A stretch of 64,000 nucleotides of DNA, taken from positions 310,001 to 374,000 of the forward strand of contig NZ_JACVVD010000002.1 in the NCBI RefSeq assembly GCF_014534655.1, in the 5' to 3' direction. The position numbers and the translations under genes were made by a program. Below, piece by piece: positions 17,141-26,851 of this stretch. This DNA is from Paenibacillus sedimenti. Lineage in GTDB: Bacteria; Bacillota; Bacilli; Paenibacillales; NBRC-103111. Within the stretch, counting starts at the first letter, position 1; the number at the start of each line of letters is the position of its first letter. The notes under the pieces were generated by a model. That model did not search any database. It worked only from the letters and a program-made list of their open reading frames with translations, and was not told the DNA's origin.

Positions 17141-18508
17141 ATGGAAAGTAAACCAGTAATTTCGATACAAAATGTAATAAAGACATATAAAGTATATGAC
17201 AAGCCACTGGATCGTTTGAAACAAAGTTTTTTTAGAGGAAGACGACAATATTACAAAGAGTTCACTGCCGTAAATAATGTTTCTTTAGATATTATGAAAG
17301 GTGAAACTGTTGGTATTATAGGGAGGAATGGAAGTGGTAAAAGTACCTTGTTGCAGATGATAGCAGGTACTTTAACGCCAACATCTGGACACATTGAGGT
17401 TAGTGGGAAAGTAGCAGCATTACTTGAACTAGGAAGTGGGTTCAACCCGGATTTTACTGGGCGCGAAAATGTATATATGAATGGTGCGATACTTGGTTTA
17501 GATAGAATACAAATAGACAAATTATTTGATGACATAGCATCCTTTGCGGACATTGGTGATTTTATTGAACAACCAGTAAAGACATATTCAAGCGGCATGT
17601 ACGTTCGCTTGGCCTTTGCTGTTCAGGCACTCATCCCAAAAGAGATATTAATTGTTGATGAAGCCTTGTCTGTTGGCGACGAATTATTTCAACGAAAATG
17701 TTTCGCTAAAATCGATGAGTTTAAAAAACAGGGCGGAACAATTCTATTTGTATCACATTCAGGGGGATCTATTATCGAGTTGTGTGACCGCGCAGTATTA
17801 ATGGATTCAGGGGAATGTTTGATCGTTGGCAGAAGTAAAAGAATTGTTAACTTGTATCAGAAATTTATTTATGCTCCTGCATCTAAAAAAGATAGTATGC
17901 GCAAAGAAATTAAAAACTTGAACGCAAATGAAACAATCAAAGAAGTTGTTGTTTCCAGTAATGTTATTAATGGGCGAGAAGAATTAAGTAACTCTTCAAG
18001 AAAAAATTCCGCAAAAAACCAGGCTATGTATGACCCCGAGTTAAAAGTCCATGATTCAGTTCATTATGAATCCAGAGGTGTAGAAATTTTTGATCCTCAG
18101 ATTCTAACTTTGAGTGGCGAGAAGGTTAATTTGCTAATATCTGGAGAAAAATATGTATGGAGATATTTTGTCAAATTCCATAAATCATCTGAGAATGTTA
18201 GATTTGGAATGATGTTAAAGCCTGCTACAGGGTTAGAATTAGGAGGAGCGGCTACGGCTCTTCAGGGGCAAGGCATTCCTCAAGTCATAATCGGTCAAGT
18301 GTTTCAAATTGATTTCATGTTTGTTCCTAGACTTAATGCAGGAACTTATTTTTTGAATGGTGGAGTAGTAGGCATAACAGAAGAAGGCGAAGTGTATTTA
18401 GAACGTAAAATTGATTTAGCTGTTTTTAAAATATTATATGAAGAAGAGGCTTTAATGACTGGTATCGTAGACTTTTCCATCTCTTCAGAGTATACAGAGA
18501 TTAGTTAA
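17141..18508 (+). CDS. wzt: Polysaccharide ABC exporter ATPase (Wzt-type)
   Basis: The nucleotide-binding domain carries Walker A GRNGSGKST (residues 61-69), signature YSSGMYVRLAFA and Walker B ILIVDEALSVGDE. After a linker (about 250-300) there is a C-terminal beta-sandwich region (about 305-455) as in Wzt proteins that recognise the end modification of their glycan. Length is 455 residues. The ATG at 17141 has GGAGGGG directly upstream; a TTG/ATG at 17117-17120 overlapping the wzm stop is less likely. With wzm it forms the ABC-dependent export route, so the glycan is likely completed in the cytoplasm and then ligated outside. Confidence 0.93.
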   Translation: MESKPVISIQNVIKTYKVYDKPLDRLKQSFFRGRRQYYKEFTAVNNVSLDIMKGETVGIIGRNGSGKSTLLQMIAGTLTPTSGHIEVSGKVAALLELGSGFNPDFTGRENVYMNGAILGLDRIQIDKLFDDIASFADIGDFIEQPVKTYSSGMYVRLAFAVQALIPKEILIVDEALSVGDELFQRKCFAKIDEFKKQGGTILFVSHSGGSIIELCDRAVLMDSGECLIVGRSKRIVNLYQKFIYAPASKKDSMRKEIKNLNANETIKEVVVSSNVINGREELSNSSRKNSAKNQAMYDPELKVHDSVHYESRGVEIFDPQILTLSGEKVNLLISGEKYVWRYFVKFHKSSENVRFGMMLKPATGLELGGAATALQGQGIPQVIIGQVFQIDFMFVPRLNAGTYFLNGGVVGITEEGEVYLERKIDLAVFKILYEEEALMTGIVDFSISSEYTEIS

Positions 18509-18533
18509 TAACTTTTAAGCTGTGGAGGACAAC

Positions 18534-20255
18534 ATGAAGAAAAGAGCAATATGCATTTTAGGAATGCATAGAAGCGGAACCTCATTTATCACACGTTGTG
18601 TTAATTTATTAGGGGTTAATCTTGGACCAGAGCATGTTTTGATGCCTGCTGGAAACGATAATCCCGAAGGTTTTTGGGAGCATTCAGAGATTGTTCAGAT
18701 TCATGAAGATATTCTTGAATATTTTAATGTATCATGGCACTCCCCGCATGTACTTCCCAATAATTGGTGGAATGAAAGTGGTGTTAATCAATTTAAACAA
18801 AGATTAATTGCAATTATACAACGCGATTTTGGGTCAAGTGACCTCTGGGGATGGAAAGATCCTCGAACGTGTGTGCTTTTGCCTTTATGGTTAGAAATAC
18901 TTAAAGAACTTAATATAGAGATTAATTTTATTATTTGTTTAAGACACCCGCTAGACGTTGCTAATTCTTTGAAAAAGCGAGATGGGTTTCATCTTGATTA
19001 CTCTTATGGCATCTGGACTCTTTACACTTTATCAGCGCTTTATTGGACGCAGCAATATCCAAGAGTAATGGTAACGTATGATGGTTTTTTGGAAAATTGG
19101 CATTCCAATTTAAATGAAATAGCTGGAAAGCTAGAGATTGATTGGCCACAAAACCAAGAACATTTAAATCATGAAATGAAATCTTTAATTAAGCCACAGC
19201 TAAGACATAGCCAATCTAATTTAGCAGCTCTTAATAATGCGCCTACTATTGTCAAAGAAACTTTTGAAAATTGCTGTGCTATTATTAACAAACAAGAGAC
19301 GCTGAATACCCAATCTTTTAACTCAAAGATTGGCAGTTTATTCACATTATATAGCGAAATTTCGGCTTTTTTATTTCAGCAAACTAATAGCGGTTTTATT
19401 CAGGTTTTTTGGTCAGAAACTGAGGGGGAATTTACAGAAGAAGATTCAGAACGTATAACAATTACCCGGTTGAACAACACAAGAACTTATAGTTTTTCGA
19501 TACCAAAAAACGGAAAGTATATTCGAATAGATCCCACTAGTTTTCCTTGTGTTATACAAATGAAATCTATTGAGATGAAATCAAACAATAGAGAATTATT
19601 ATGGTGCATCAATAGCAACAACCAGCTTGAATATATCACTAGTAGTATTGGGATGCACAAACTCGATTCATTCAATACACTCGATTATGTTTGTCTATCC
19701 AACGATCCTCAGATTTGGATAAATAATGAAAGTTATGTTTATGCGGAAGACATGATATTAGAAATAACGTTAAACTTAAAAGCAGCAGTCCCCGATGATT
19801 TTGTCAATTATTTTACTAATACTCTTAAATTAAATAATGAAAAACAAGCTCAACTTGAGGAAAATTTATTTACTGCTAAAACTGAAGCGGAACGTAAACA
19901 AACCTTATTAGAAGAACGAGATTCACGCTTTGATGAATTGCGTAATCTTTTATTACAAATGCTAAAAGAACAAGATGAGCAAAAAAATGTTTTTGAATCA
20001 GCAATAAAGAAGAATCAGGAAATGACTTCCGATTTAATGAGTATAAATGAAGAATTAATTGCAAGTAATGAGCAATTAGCGATTAAAAACATGCAATTAA
20101 TAAATGAGCAAGAAAGACTAAATATGCAATACGAGTATTTAAATAAACAATTTGTCGATCAAACACAATCTCTTCAAAGTATATTGAGATCTAAATCTTG
20201 GAAGTTGATGGCTCCATTACGCCTTATAAAGCAAAAGTTCAATTCTAAGTCATAA
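18534..20255 (+). CDS. Sulfotransferase-like protein with coiled-coil tail
   Basis: The N-terminal half (about residues 1-250) begins with the PAPS-binding loop CILGMHRSGTSFITR and continues NPEGFWEHSEIVQIHEDIL, a pattern found in bacterial sulfotransferase-family proteins of surface polysaccharide loci. Around residue 290-420 is a beta-rich segment of unknown kind, similar in feel to a segment of the YfhO-like protein downstream (both contain VFWSE/IFWKD followed by TRI-rich strands). The last 150 residues are a long coiled coil ending KSWKLMAPLR, a motif common at the end of glycosyltransferase modules. The ATG at 18534 follows GTGGAGG. It may sulfate the glycan; a partly broken PAPS-producing gene set lies about 17 kb downstream. 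Confidence 0.7.
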   Translation: MKKRAICILGMHRSGTSFITRCVNLLGVNLGPEHVLMPAGNDNPEGFWEHSEIVQIHEDILEYFNVSWHSPHVLPNNWWNESGVNQFKQRLIAIIQRDFGSSDLWGWKDPRTCVLLPLWLEILKELNIEINFIICLRHPLDVANSLKKRDGFHLDYSYGIWTLYTLSALYWTQQYPRVMVTYDGFLENWHSNLNEIAGKLEIDWPQNQEHLNHEMKSLIKPQLRHSQSNLAALNNAPTIVKETFENCCAIINKQETLNTQSFNSKIGSLFTLYSEISAFLFQQTNSGFIQVFWSETEGEFTEEDSERITITRLNNTRTYSFSIPKNGKYIRIDPTSFPCVIQMKSIEMKSNNRELLWCINSNNQLEYITSSIGMHKLDSFNTLDYVCLSNDPQIWINNESYVYAEDMILEITLNLKAAVPDDFVNYFTNTLKLNNEKQAQLEENLFTAKTEAERKQTLLEERDSRFDELRNLLLQMLKEQDEQKNVFESAIKKNQEMTSDLMSINEELIASNEQLAIKNMQLINEQERLNMQYEYLNKQFVDQTQSLQSILRSKSWKLMAPLRLIKQKFNSKS

Positions 20256-20359
20256 TTTTAATGTTCTACGTACTATTGTTAGTTTTGCAGCTGTGTCTAT
20301 TGCTAACAACCACTGAAAGTACATTAATGGTTTTACAAACAAAGAATGGGGAGCAAAAC

Positions 20360-21487
20360 ATGATTATCAGTACATCAATATGTGCCAATTACTTGCCTAA
20401 AGCGTTTGTACTTGGAAATTCAATAAAAAAGCATATAAAAGATGCTAAATTTGTCATTTGTCTTGTAGAGAGTGAAATGCCCGAAGAGGCAATACAAGGT
20501 GTAAATGACGGCTATGCAGATGCTGTTGTTTTAGGGAAGCACTTAGGTATCGATCATGGATTTAATAGTTTTATGTTTAAACATACAATTGTTGAAGCTT
20601 CTACCAGTGTAAAAGGCTTTTTATTTAAACATCTCTTTAACGCATATCCAGATGAAAATAAATTTCTTTACTTTGATCCAGATACGAAGGTTTATGACGA
20701 CATCACTGAGCTTAGAGATTTGTTGGATAGAAGACCTATTGTCTTGTGCCCTCATTTGCTTCATCCAGGACATATTGAAATGGAGATTAGCTCTATCAAA
20801 TATGGTGTTTATAATTTGGGTTTTTTAGCCGTAAACCGTTCGGAAGAAGCAATGAAATTCATAGACTGGTGGGCAGATAGATTATTTCACTATTGCTATG
20901 ACGAATTATCCAATGGATTATTCACTGACCAAAGATGGGTAGATTTAGCCCCGACTTTCTTTGATGTAGAATTACTAAGACATTACGGGTATGACTTTGG
21001 AACATGGGCATTAAAAAGTGTTCAAATAACGAAAGAAAGCAATTTATATTACATCAATGGTGATCCATTAAAGCTTGCACATTTCTCGGGATATGATAGT
21101 GGAACAATTGATATGGTTCAACGTTGGTGGGTTAAAGGAGAAACTGCTACTTTATACAAAGAAATGGTTGATGAATATACTCGTGAACTTGAGGATTGCG
21201 GCAGCAAACAGTTATCAAAATTAAAATGGAGTTACGGGTATTATAAAAATGGTCAACCTGTTTCAAAAGAGATTAGAATCTCATATAGAAATGAAAACAA
21301 GTTACGCTGGGAAATTGACGATCCGTATTTATATAGTGATGAAATTCTTGCTAAAAAACTTAACGTTACTTATGGAAAAGATTATCCCAAATGGGCTTCA
21401 TACACTGTTAAGGCAATTAACATGACAGTAAATTATGGTTTTACGTATCTGTTTAAAAAAATTATAAAAAAGTTAGTTCGCTTATAA
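20360..21487 (+). CDS. Putative glycosyltransferase (GT8-like)
   Basis: The product from the ATG at 20360 has 375 residues. It starts IISTSICANYLPKAFVLGNSIKKH, contains the metal-binding FDPDTKVYDD (a DxD motif) and later GVYNLGFLAVNRS and TDQRWVDLAPTFF, the typical order of nucleotide-sugar binding elements in GT-A enzymes of the GT8/glycogenin type. A GGGGAG site precedes this ATG. An upstream ATG at 20261 would add 33 hydrophobic residues without a ribosome site. The donor and acceptor are unknown. It is part of the AT-rich glycan cluster and closely follows the sulfotransferase-like gene. Confidence 0.75.
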   Translation: MIISTSICANYLPKAFVLGNSIKKHIKDAKFVICLVESEMPEEAIQGVNDGYADAVVLGKHLGIDHGFNSFMFKHTIVEASTSVKGFLFKHLFNAYPDENKFLYFDPDTKVYDDITELRDLLDRRPIVLCPHLLHPGHIEMEISSIKYGVYNLGFLAVNRSEEAMKFIDWWADRLFHYCYDELSNGLFTDQRWVDLAPTFFDVELLRHYGYDFGTWALKSVQITKESNLYYINGDPLKLAHFSGYDSGTIDMVQRWWVKGETATLYKEMVDEYTRELEDCGSKQLSKLKWSYGYYKNGQPVSKEIRISYRNENKLRWEIDDPYLYSDEILAKKLNVTYGKDYPKWASYTVKAINMTVNYGFTYLFKKIIKKLVRL

Positions 21488-21511
21488 CATTCATTGATAG
21501 GAGGTGTAGAT

Positions 21512-23560
21512 TTGAAAACCATCTGTTTCGTTATGACATTTGCACGGAAATCAATGATGGCTAACCTTTTAAATAGAAGTAAGATTCTTTCGAATGAAGG
21601 TTATCGAGTCACTGTGATTGCTTATGTTGGCAATGATTTAGAATATTTCAAAAATTCATTTTTAGAGAATAATATAGAATTCATACAGATAACAGATATT
21701 AATGCGGACATTTCCATACAAAATGAACCTTATTTGGTTTCATATAAAGTATATCATTACCTCATGCAAAAGAAGTTTGACTCCATACACTTTTCCGATT
21801 TTATGGGCAGCGGTTTCCATAGTATTCAAAGTAAAAAAAACTTAGGCTATTTTAAAGATACTTCGTTAGTGGTTGACATATACGGGCCAAGCCAGTTTAT
21901 TAACGAAGCTAATGAGGATTGGGGCGAGGGTGGTTTTCATCAACTCCTGACTCAGTATATGGAAAGGTATTGTTGTGAATATTGTGATTCTATTTCAAGT
22001 TATTCACAATATTTGTTTAACTGGGCGGACTCAAGAAAATGGGTGCTTTCCGCTAGTCGAGAGACACATCGTTACTTTAGTCTTTATCAAGATTTTAATA
22101 TTTTTTCCGATAATAACCCAATTAACTCTGAGCATTTAATTTATATAGGTGAATTTGGAAAACTAGGTGGACTCCACATATTCTTCAATGCGTTATTAAG
22201 GCTTTCTGATCAAGAGAAGAGTACAATCAAAAAAATAACATTTATTGGTGAGAATGGTAACATTGAAGAGGTGGACGGAAAATCGTATATTGCTAATTTC
22301 ATGCAGAGCCATTTAATTGATTACCATATTTTCGAGCCGAGAGAGATTTCTGGCGTCAATAAATACATGCAGATGAACAAAGGTATTGTAATTTTTCCAG
22401 CGATTATGCCTGAGAACAGTACGTATCTCTTTGAACTTGCAGTTGGAAAAATGCCTCTGATTGTTGCTAATGTTGAGGCTAATCTTGAAATTGTGAAAAA
22501 CGCACAGTTTTTCAACCCAACTCCCGCGGCATTATCGAAGTTAATTTCTGAGCGCTCAAATTTGAATTACAAAGACATTGAAATTACTTATGATTCTAAA
22601 AATGCAATGATGCAGTGGATAAATTCTTTTTTAGATACTGCAATTGATCATTCAAATAAATTTGACCACATTAGCTATCCAAGGGTTTCTATTTGTATAG
22701 CATATTATAATCATGCAAAATATTTAGCTACTTCATTGAAATCACTAGAGAATATTGATTATTCTGATTATGAAATTATTGTTGTTAATGACGGTTCAAC
22801 AGACGAACAATCTATTATGGAATTTAATAGACTTCAAAGTGAGTATAACACCAGAGGCTGGAAGTTTATAAATAAATATAATGAGGGCCCATCCATAGCA
22901 AGAAATTATGCTGCAGCTCATGCAACAGGTGAATATCTTGTGTTTATGGACTCTGATAATATCGCAAAACCTAATATGTTAAAAGATTTTGTCGATGGAC
23001 TTCAACTATCAGGTAATGATTGTCTAACATGCTACTTTGATCAATTTTACGGTGAAGGATCTGATCCTTTAAAAGCTCAAGGTTCAACCTATACGGTATT
23101 AGGGCCATCGCTTGAAATGGGACCGTTCATGAACTGTTTCGGTGATACTAATTTTATTATTAAAAAAGAAGTATTTGAAAAAATAGGTGGATTTTATAGT
23201 AGTAGAGTAGTTACAGAAGATTGGCAAATTTTAGCGAAGTTATCCTTGAGTGGATTTAAAATTGACGTAATTCCTAAGGCGTTGTTTTGGTATAGAGTAT
23301 TACCAGAAAGCAATGTCAGTTTTGGTAGTGAGTATTACAAGCAACGACTTATTTTACAAACCTATGCAGAATATTTGCCGCCTTACGCTTATCATATTTT
23401 GAATTCTTTGTGTAGACCTACTTTTGTGAATCAAAAGGGTCTTTCAAAGTATGATATAGCATACTTCAATCTTAAGGATAAGGTAAGAAGGTTGGCTAGA
23501 AAAACTCCATTCATAGAGAAATTCATAAGTAAAATGGTTAATATATTAGTGAAAAGGTGA
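21512..23560 (+). CDS. Two-domain glycosyltransferase (GT4-like plus GT2)
   Basis: This 682-residue protein joins two catalytic modules. Residues 1 to about 385 resemble a GT-B enzyme (family 4-like) with the LIYIGEFGKLGGLHIFFNALLRL and ENSTYLFELAVGKMPLIVANVEA segments around the donor site. Residues from about 395 are a GT-A family 2 enzyme with SICIAYYNHAKYLATSL, VVNDGSTDEQ and FMDSDNIAKP. Such fusions add two sugars in succession to surface glycans. The TTG at 21512 is chosen because TAGGAGGTG stands just before it. The gene follows its neighbour by 24 bases and is likely in the same operon. Confidence 0.82.
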   Translation: MKTICFVMTFARKSMMANLLNRSKILSNEGYRVTVIAYVGNDLEYFKNSFLENNIEFIQITDINADISIQNEPYLVSYKVYHYLMQKKFDSIHFSDFMGSGFHSIQSKKNLGYFKDTSLVVDIYGPSQFINEANEDWGEGGFHQLLTQYMERYCCEYCDSISSYSQYLFNWADSRKWVLSASRETHRYFSLYQDFNIFSDNNPINSEHLIYIGEFGKLGGLHIFFNALLRLSDQEKSTIKKITFIGENGNIEEVDGKSYIANFMQSHLIDYHIFEPREISGVNKYMQMNKGIVIFPAIMPENSTYLFELAVGKMPLIVANVEANLEIVKNAQFFNPTPAALSKLISERSNLNYKDIEITYDSKNAMMQWINSFLDTAIDHSNKFDHISYPRVSICIAYYNHAKYLATSLKSLENIDYSDYEIIVVNDGSTDEQSIMEFNRLQSEYNTRGWKFINKYNEGPSIARNYAAAHATGEYLVFMDSDNIAKPNMLKDFVDGLQLSGNDCLTCYFDQFYGEGSDPLKAQGSTYTVLGPSLEMGPFMNCFGDTNFIIKKEVFEKIGGFYSSRVVTEDWQILAKLSLSGFKIDVIPKALFWYRVLPESNVSFGSEYYKQRLILQTYAEYLPPYAYHILNSLCRPTFVNQKGLSKYDIAYFNLKDKVRRLARKTPFIEKFISKMVNILVKR

Positions 23561-23601
23561 TGTTTGTGTATACCAAGGTTTTAAAATGGGAGGAATAAAC
23601 G

Positions 23602-26340
23602 TTGCCAAAGACGAAGATGTTTATATTAGAGAATCAAAACATTTTCAAGTTGATAGTTTTGATCAGCAGTATTTTCGCAGCTCTTTATTGGAAGTTTATT
23701 TTTTTGCATAAGACTTATATATTTGCTGACATCGGGGGAGATACAATTGAATCTTACGTTCCGACTTATACACAATTTATTCGAGATTTAAAAAGTTTTA
23801 GTTTTAACTTATGGGATTTTAACGTAGGGGTTGGAGCAAGTAAATTTGCTGCAGTTTCACACGTGTTTGATGTATTTTTACTTCCGATGTTGGTATTTCC
23901 AACAAGTAAGATTTATATTGGTCTTGTGTTTTCATTATATCTAAAGACACTAGTGACAGGCATCTTCTTTTATAAAATATTATGCCTTTATAATATTAAA
24001 GACACTAAAATTAAAATTGTTTGTAGTGCAGTATGGGCATTTAATGGATTTATGGTTTTATGGGGGCAACATTATTTTTTTGCAACCTTTGTAGCGTATT
24101 TCACAATCATAATGTACGGATTGGAACTTTTACTTAGAAAAGGAAAACCTTACGTATTCATATTTTCAATATTTCTACTTGCGGTTCAAAGTGTCCATGA
24201 AATGATTCATATCACCGTTTTTGGTGCTATGTACTCAATAGCTCATGTTCTTTATTATAGTAATTCTAGTCTTAAGGCTGTATTTTTAAAACTATTAAAT
24301 GTTATTTGCTGCTATACATTAGGGTTGCTTTTATCAATGTTATCATTTTTACCGCAATTAATAGTATTATTTGAGTCTCCAGAAGGAGGAAAACCATTTT
24401 CGTTAAACCAAATTTCAATTTATAGTTTTGATATTATTCTTCAAAATATAGCTACATTTATATCTAACAATTTTTTTGGTGTCGGTTCCTCATACTTTGG
24501 ATACTTTAATTATTATGAAAAGTTACAACAGTCGACCTCTATACTATTATTACTTTTTTGTTTTATAGCATTGGCAGAAATAAAGGGGAATTCGAAAAAA
24601 CTTAGGAATTTATCAATTTTCATTATTTCAATATTCATCCTATCGACCTGTACAAATATTATTTCATATATATTCAATTTATTTCAATTACCCGATAATC
24701 ATAGGTATACTTATACTTTTAGCTTTATAATATGTCTGTTTGGTTGCCTAAGTCTCGATAGTTATTTGTTTAGTAATTCTAAGCAGAAATTTGTAGAGAA
24801 AACTTCTACGTACTTTAATGAAGTATTATTGACAATAATATTCATTGTTTCGATCTATAGTATGTTTTTGAATACAAACAATGACTTGAAATATAACCTA
24901 AAATTAATGTTATACGTATTCCTAGTATGGGTGCTTATCGTAGCTTATAAATATCTAATTTCAAGTTATATTAATAACCCGGGCAAGAGGCGAATAGTCT
25001 CAAATGTATTAATGAGTATGGTTATAGTAGAGATAGTATTACTAAACTACCCAACGATGAATCTAAGAAATTTTGCTGAGATTAATCATTATTTTAAAGA
25101 TCCATCTTACAAGATTGTTAATGAAATTAAAGCATTAGATAAAGAATTTTATAGGATTGTGAACGATAACCCACTTACTGCACACAATGACTCTTTATTG
25201 GAGAATTATTACGGTGTTACCACTTATTCTAGTCTGAATAATAGAAGTTATATAAACTTTTCTAGCGAGACAGGATTCCAGTACTGGATAGGCGGAAAGA
25301 AAATAGGTTTTGTGCATCATAATTTAGCTGATCGAAGACTTTTAGACTTTCTCGGAGTTAAGTACTTTTTACAAAGTCACAAAGAAAGTTTAAATAATAC
25401 TGAAATAGCTTTAGCTGATGGTAACTACCATCTTTTAAAAAACAATGATTATTACAACTTCGGAACATTCTACAATAAAATCATTAATTATGATGGAATC
25501 TCGGATTATGATCCAGAAGTTAAAAGAGACATACTTCTTGATAACGCTGTTGTTTCGATAAAAAATCAAAACATTGTAAATGCAAATTATAAGATAGAGG
25601 ATAATTATAAAAACTTGGACTACAGCTTTTCTAGAAAAAGTGGTGTTCTTGTTGAGTCACAGTTAAATAACAAAATTGCTTATGTTGTTGAAGGTACTGA
25701 TCCGAATGTCCAAGTAGATTTAAATATTTCAGCCCAGAATGACTCTTTTATTGAGATGATTGTGGAATGTGCAAAACAACAAGATATCCAAATTTTTTGG
25801 AAGGATGATAAAAACGAATTTAGTGAAGCTAATTCAACTAGAATACCTGTAACTGCTGGGAAACATAAAATCAATGTTCCTATTTACATCAATGGTTCCG
25901 ATACGATAAATAGTATTAGAATTGACGTTGGTCAGCCTGGTGAAAAAATAAATTTAAGTGACATAAGAATTTACGAACGCCCAAATGTAACTGCTATGAA
26001 ATCAACGAAGATTCCATTAAATATTACATCTTTTAAAGAAACAAAAATAACAGGAAATATTGAAATTAGTAATAATGGAATGCTTGTTTTAACGTTACCT
26101 TACGACAAAGGATGGCATGCTATTGTAAATGGAGTTGAACAAGAAACCATTGAGGTGGACTTTGGAATGACAGGTATTTATTTAAAACCTGGAAGCTATG
26201 ACATTGAATTGTATTACAAAAATTTTTACTTTACCATCGGGATCATTATTAGCGGAATTACTTTGTTTGGAATCATTTTATATAATTTGATTATAAATAC
26301 AAAACGAAAAGTTGGTATGAAGAACTTCAAGGGCAATTAA
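23602..26340 (+). CDS. YfhO-family multi-spanning membrane protein
   Basis: The 912-residue protein has a dozen or more membrane helices in its first half, an extracellular domain of about 400 residues and one last membrane helix. The N-terminal GGDTIESYVPTYTQFIRDLKS and SFNLWDFNVGVGAS fit the YfhO family, GT-C-fold proteins implicated in transferring sugars from polyprenyl phosphates onto wall polymers (in Bacillus YfhO and its relatives, teichoic acid decoration). The start is TTG with GGGAGG upstream. The GtrB/ArnC-like gene downstream makes the matching polyprenyl-phosphate sugar, so this is a good candidate for the outer-face transferase of that modification. Confidence 0.85.
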   Translation: MPKTKMFILENQNIFKLIVLISSIFAALYWKFIFLHKTYIFADIGGDTIESYVPTYTQFIRDLKSFSFNLWDFNVGVGASKFAAVSHVFDVFLLPMLVFPTSKIYIGLVFSLYLKTLVTGIFFYKILCLYNIKDTKIKIVCSAVWAFNGFMVLWGQHYFFATFVAYFTIIMYGLELLLRKGKPYVFIFSIFLLAVQSVHEMIHITVFGAMYSIAHVLYYSNSSLKAVFLKLLNVICCYTLGLLLSMLSFLPQLIVLFESPEGGKPFSLNQISIYSFDIILQNIATFISNNFFGVGSSYFGYFNYYEKLQQSTSILLLLFCFIALAEIKGNSKKLRNLSIFIISIFILSTCTNIISYIFNLFQLPDNHRYTYTFSFIICLFGCLSLDSYLFSNSKQKFVEKTSTYFNEVLLTIIFIVSIYSMFLNTNNDLKYNLKLMLYVFLVWVLIVAYKYLISSYINNPGKRRIVSNVLMSMVIVEIVLLNYPTMNLRNFAEINHYFKDPSYKIVNEIKALDKEFYRIVNDNPLTAHNDSLLENYYGVTTYSSLNNRSYINFSSETGFQYWIGGKKIGFVHHNLADRRLLDFLGVKYFLQSHKESLNNTEIALADGNYHLLKNNDYYNFGTFYNKIINYDGISDYDPEVKRDILLDNAVVSIKNQNIVNANYKIEDNYKNLDYSFSRKSGVLVESQLNNKIAYVVEGTDPNVQVDLNISAQNDSFIEMIVECAKQQDIQIFWKDDKNEFSEANSTRIPVTAGKHKINVPIYINGSDTINSIRIDVGQPGEKINLSDIRIYERPNVTAMKSTKIPLNITSFKETKITGNIEISNNGMLVLTLPYDKGWHAIVNGVEQETIEVDFGMTGIYLKPGSYDIELYYKNFYFTIGIIISGITLFGIILYNLIINTKRKVGMKNFKGN

Positions 26341-26851
26341 CTGCTACAAATGGTATTTATTATTATCTGTTAGACTGGTGTTCCTATCCGAGAATTGAAG
26401 ACAACTGGGGTGAAGGGAGCTATTTCGATGAAGAAAGCTGAATGTCTGAAAGGAGTTATGACAAGATCTGCAGGGCATTGAAAAAAACAAACCTATAATG
26501 TTTATTTGAAAGCCTGACGCTTATAACTTAGATAATCCATATGATTCCGTTGGAGCCTCAATTTTTTTCTGGGACAAATGGGATAGAACAAATCCAGCTA
26601 GTGAATGCAGTCCAGGCAATATGCATTCATTAATTTGCATGGATACAAGATACAGCCATTTATAAATGCTGATGCAACTAGAGTTTCAAAGGAAATTATA
26701 GGAATCTCCAGTTATCCTGTTCAAGGATATATAAAGGATAATGGGGATTATGAAATCATCAAACTGGGCAACTCTTTTTTGGATCAGAAGTAGAAAAGAA
26801 ACATGAAGTATTGCCGAATTCGATAAATAATTATTTTTAGGTGGAGATCTC
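26341..26851 (+). other. Gene-poor AT-rich stretch with degenerate coding look
   Basis: No intact gene is supported. One frame reads LDNPYDSVGASIFFWDKWDR before a stop, and another (26605-26793) reads LHGYKIQPFINADATRVSKE and IIGISSYPVQGYIKDNG. Neither has a ribosome site, and they are in different frames, so they look like fragments of one or two older genes broken by frameshifts. I could not assign a family. The good GGTGGAG site for the next gene lies at the end. Confidence 0.4.
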
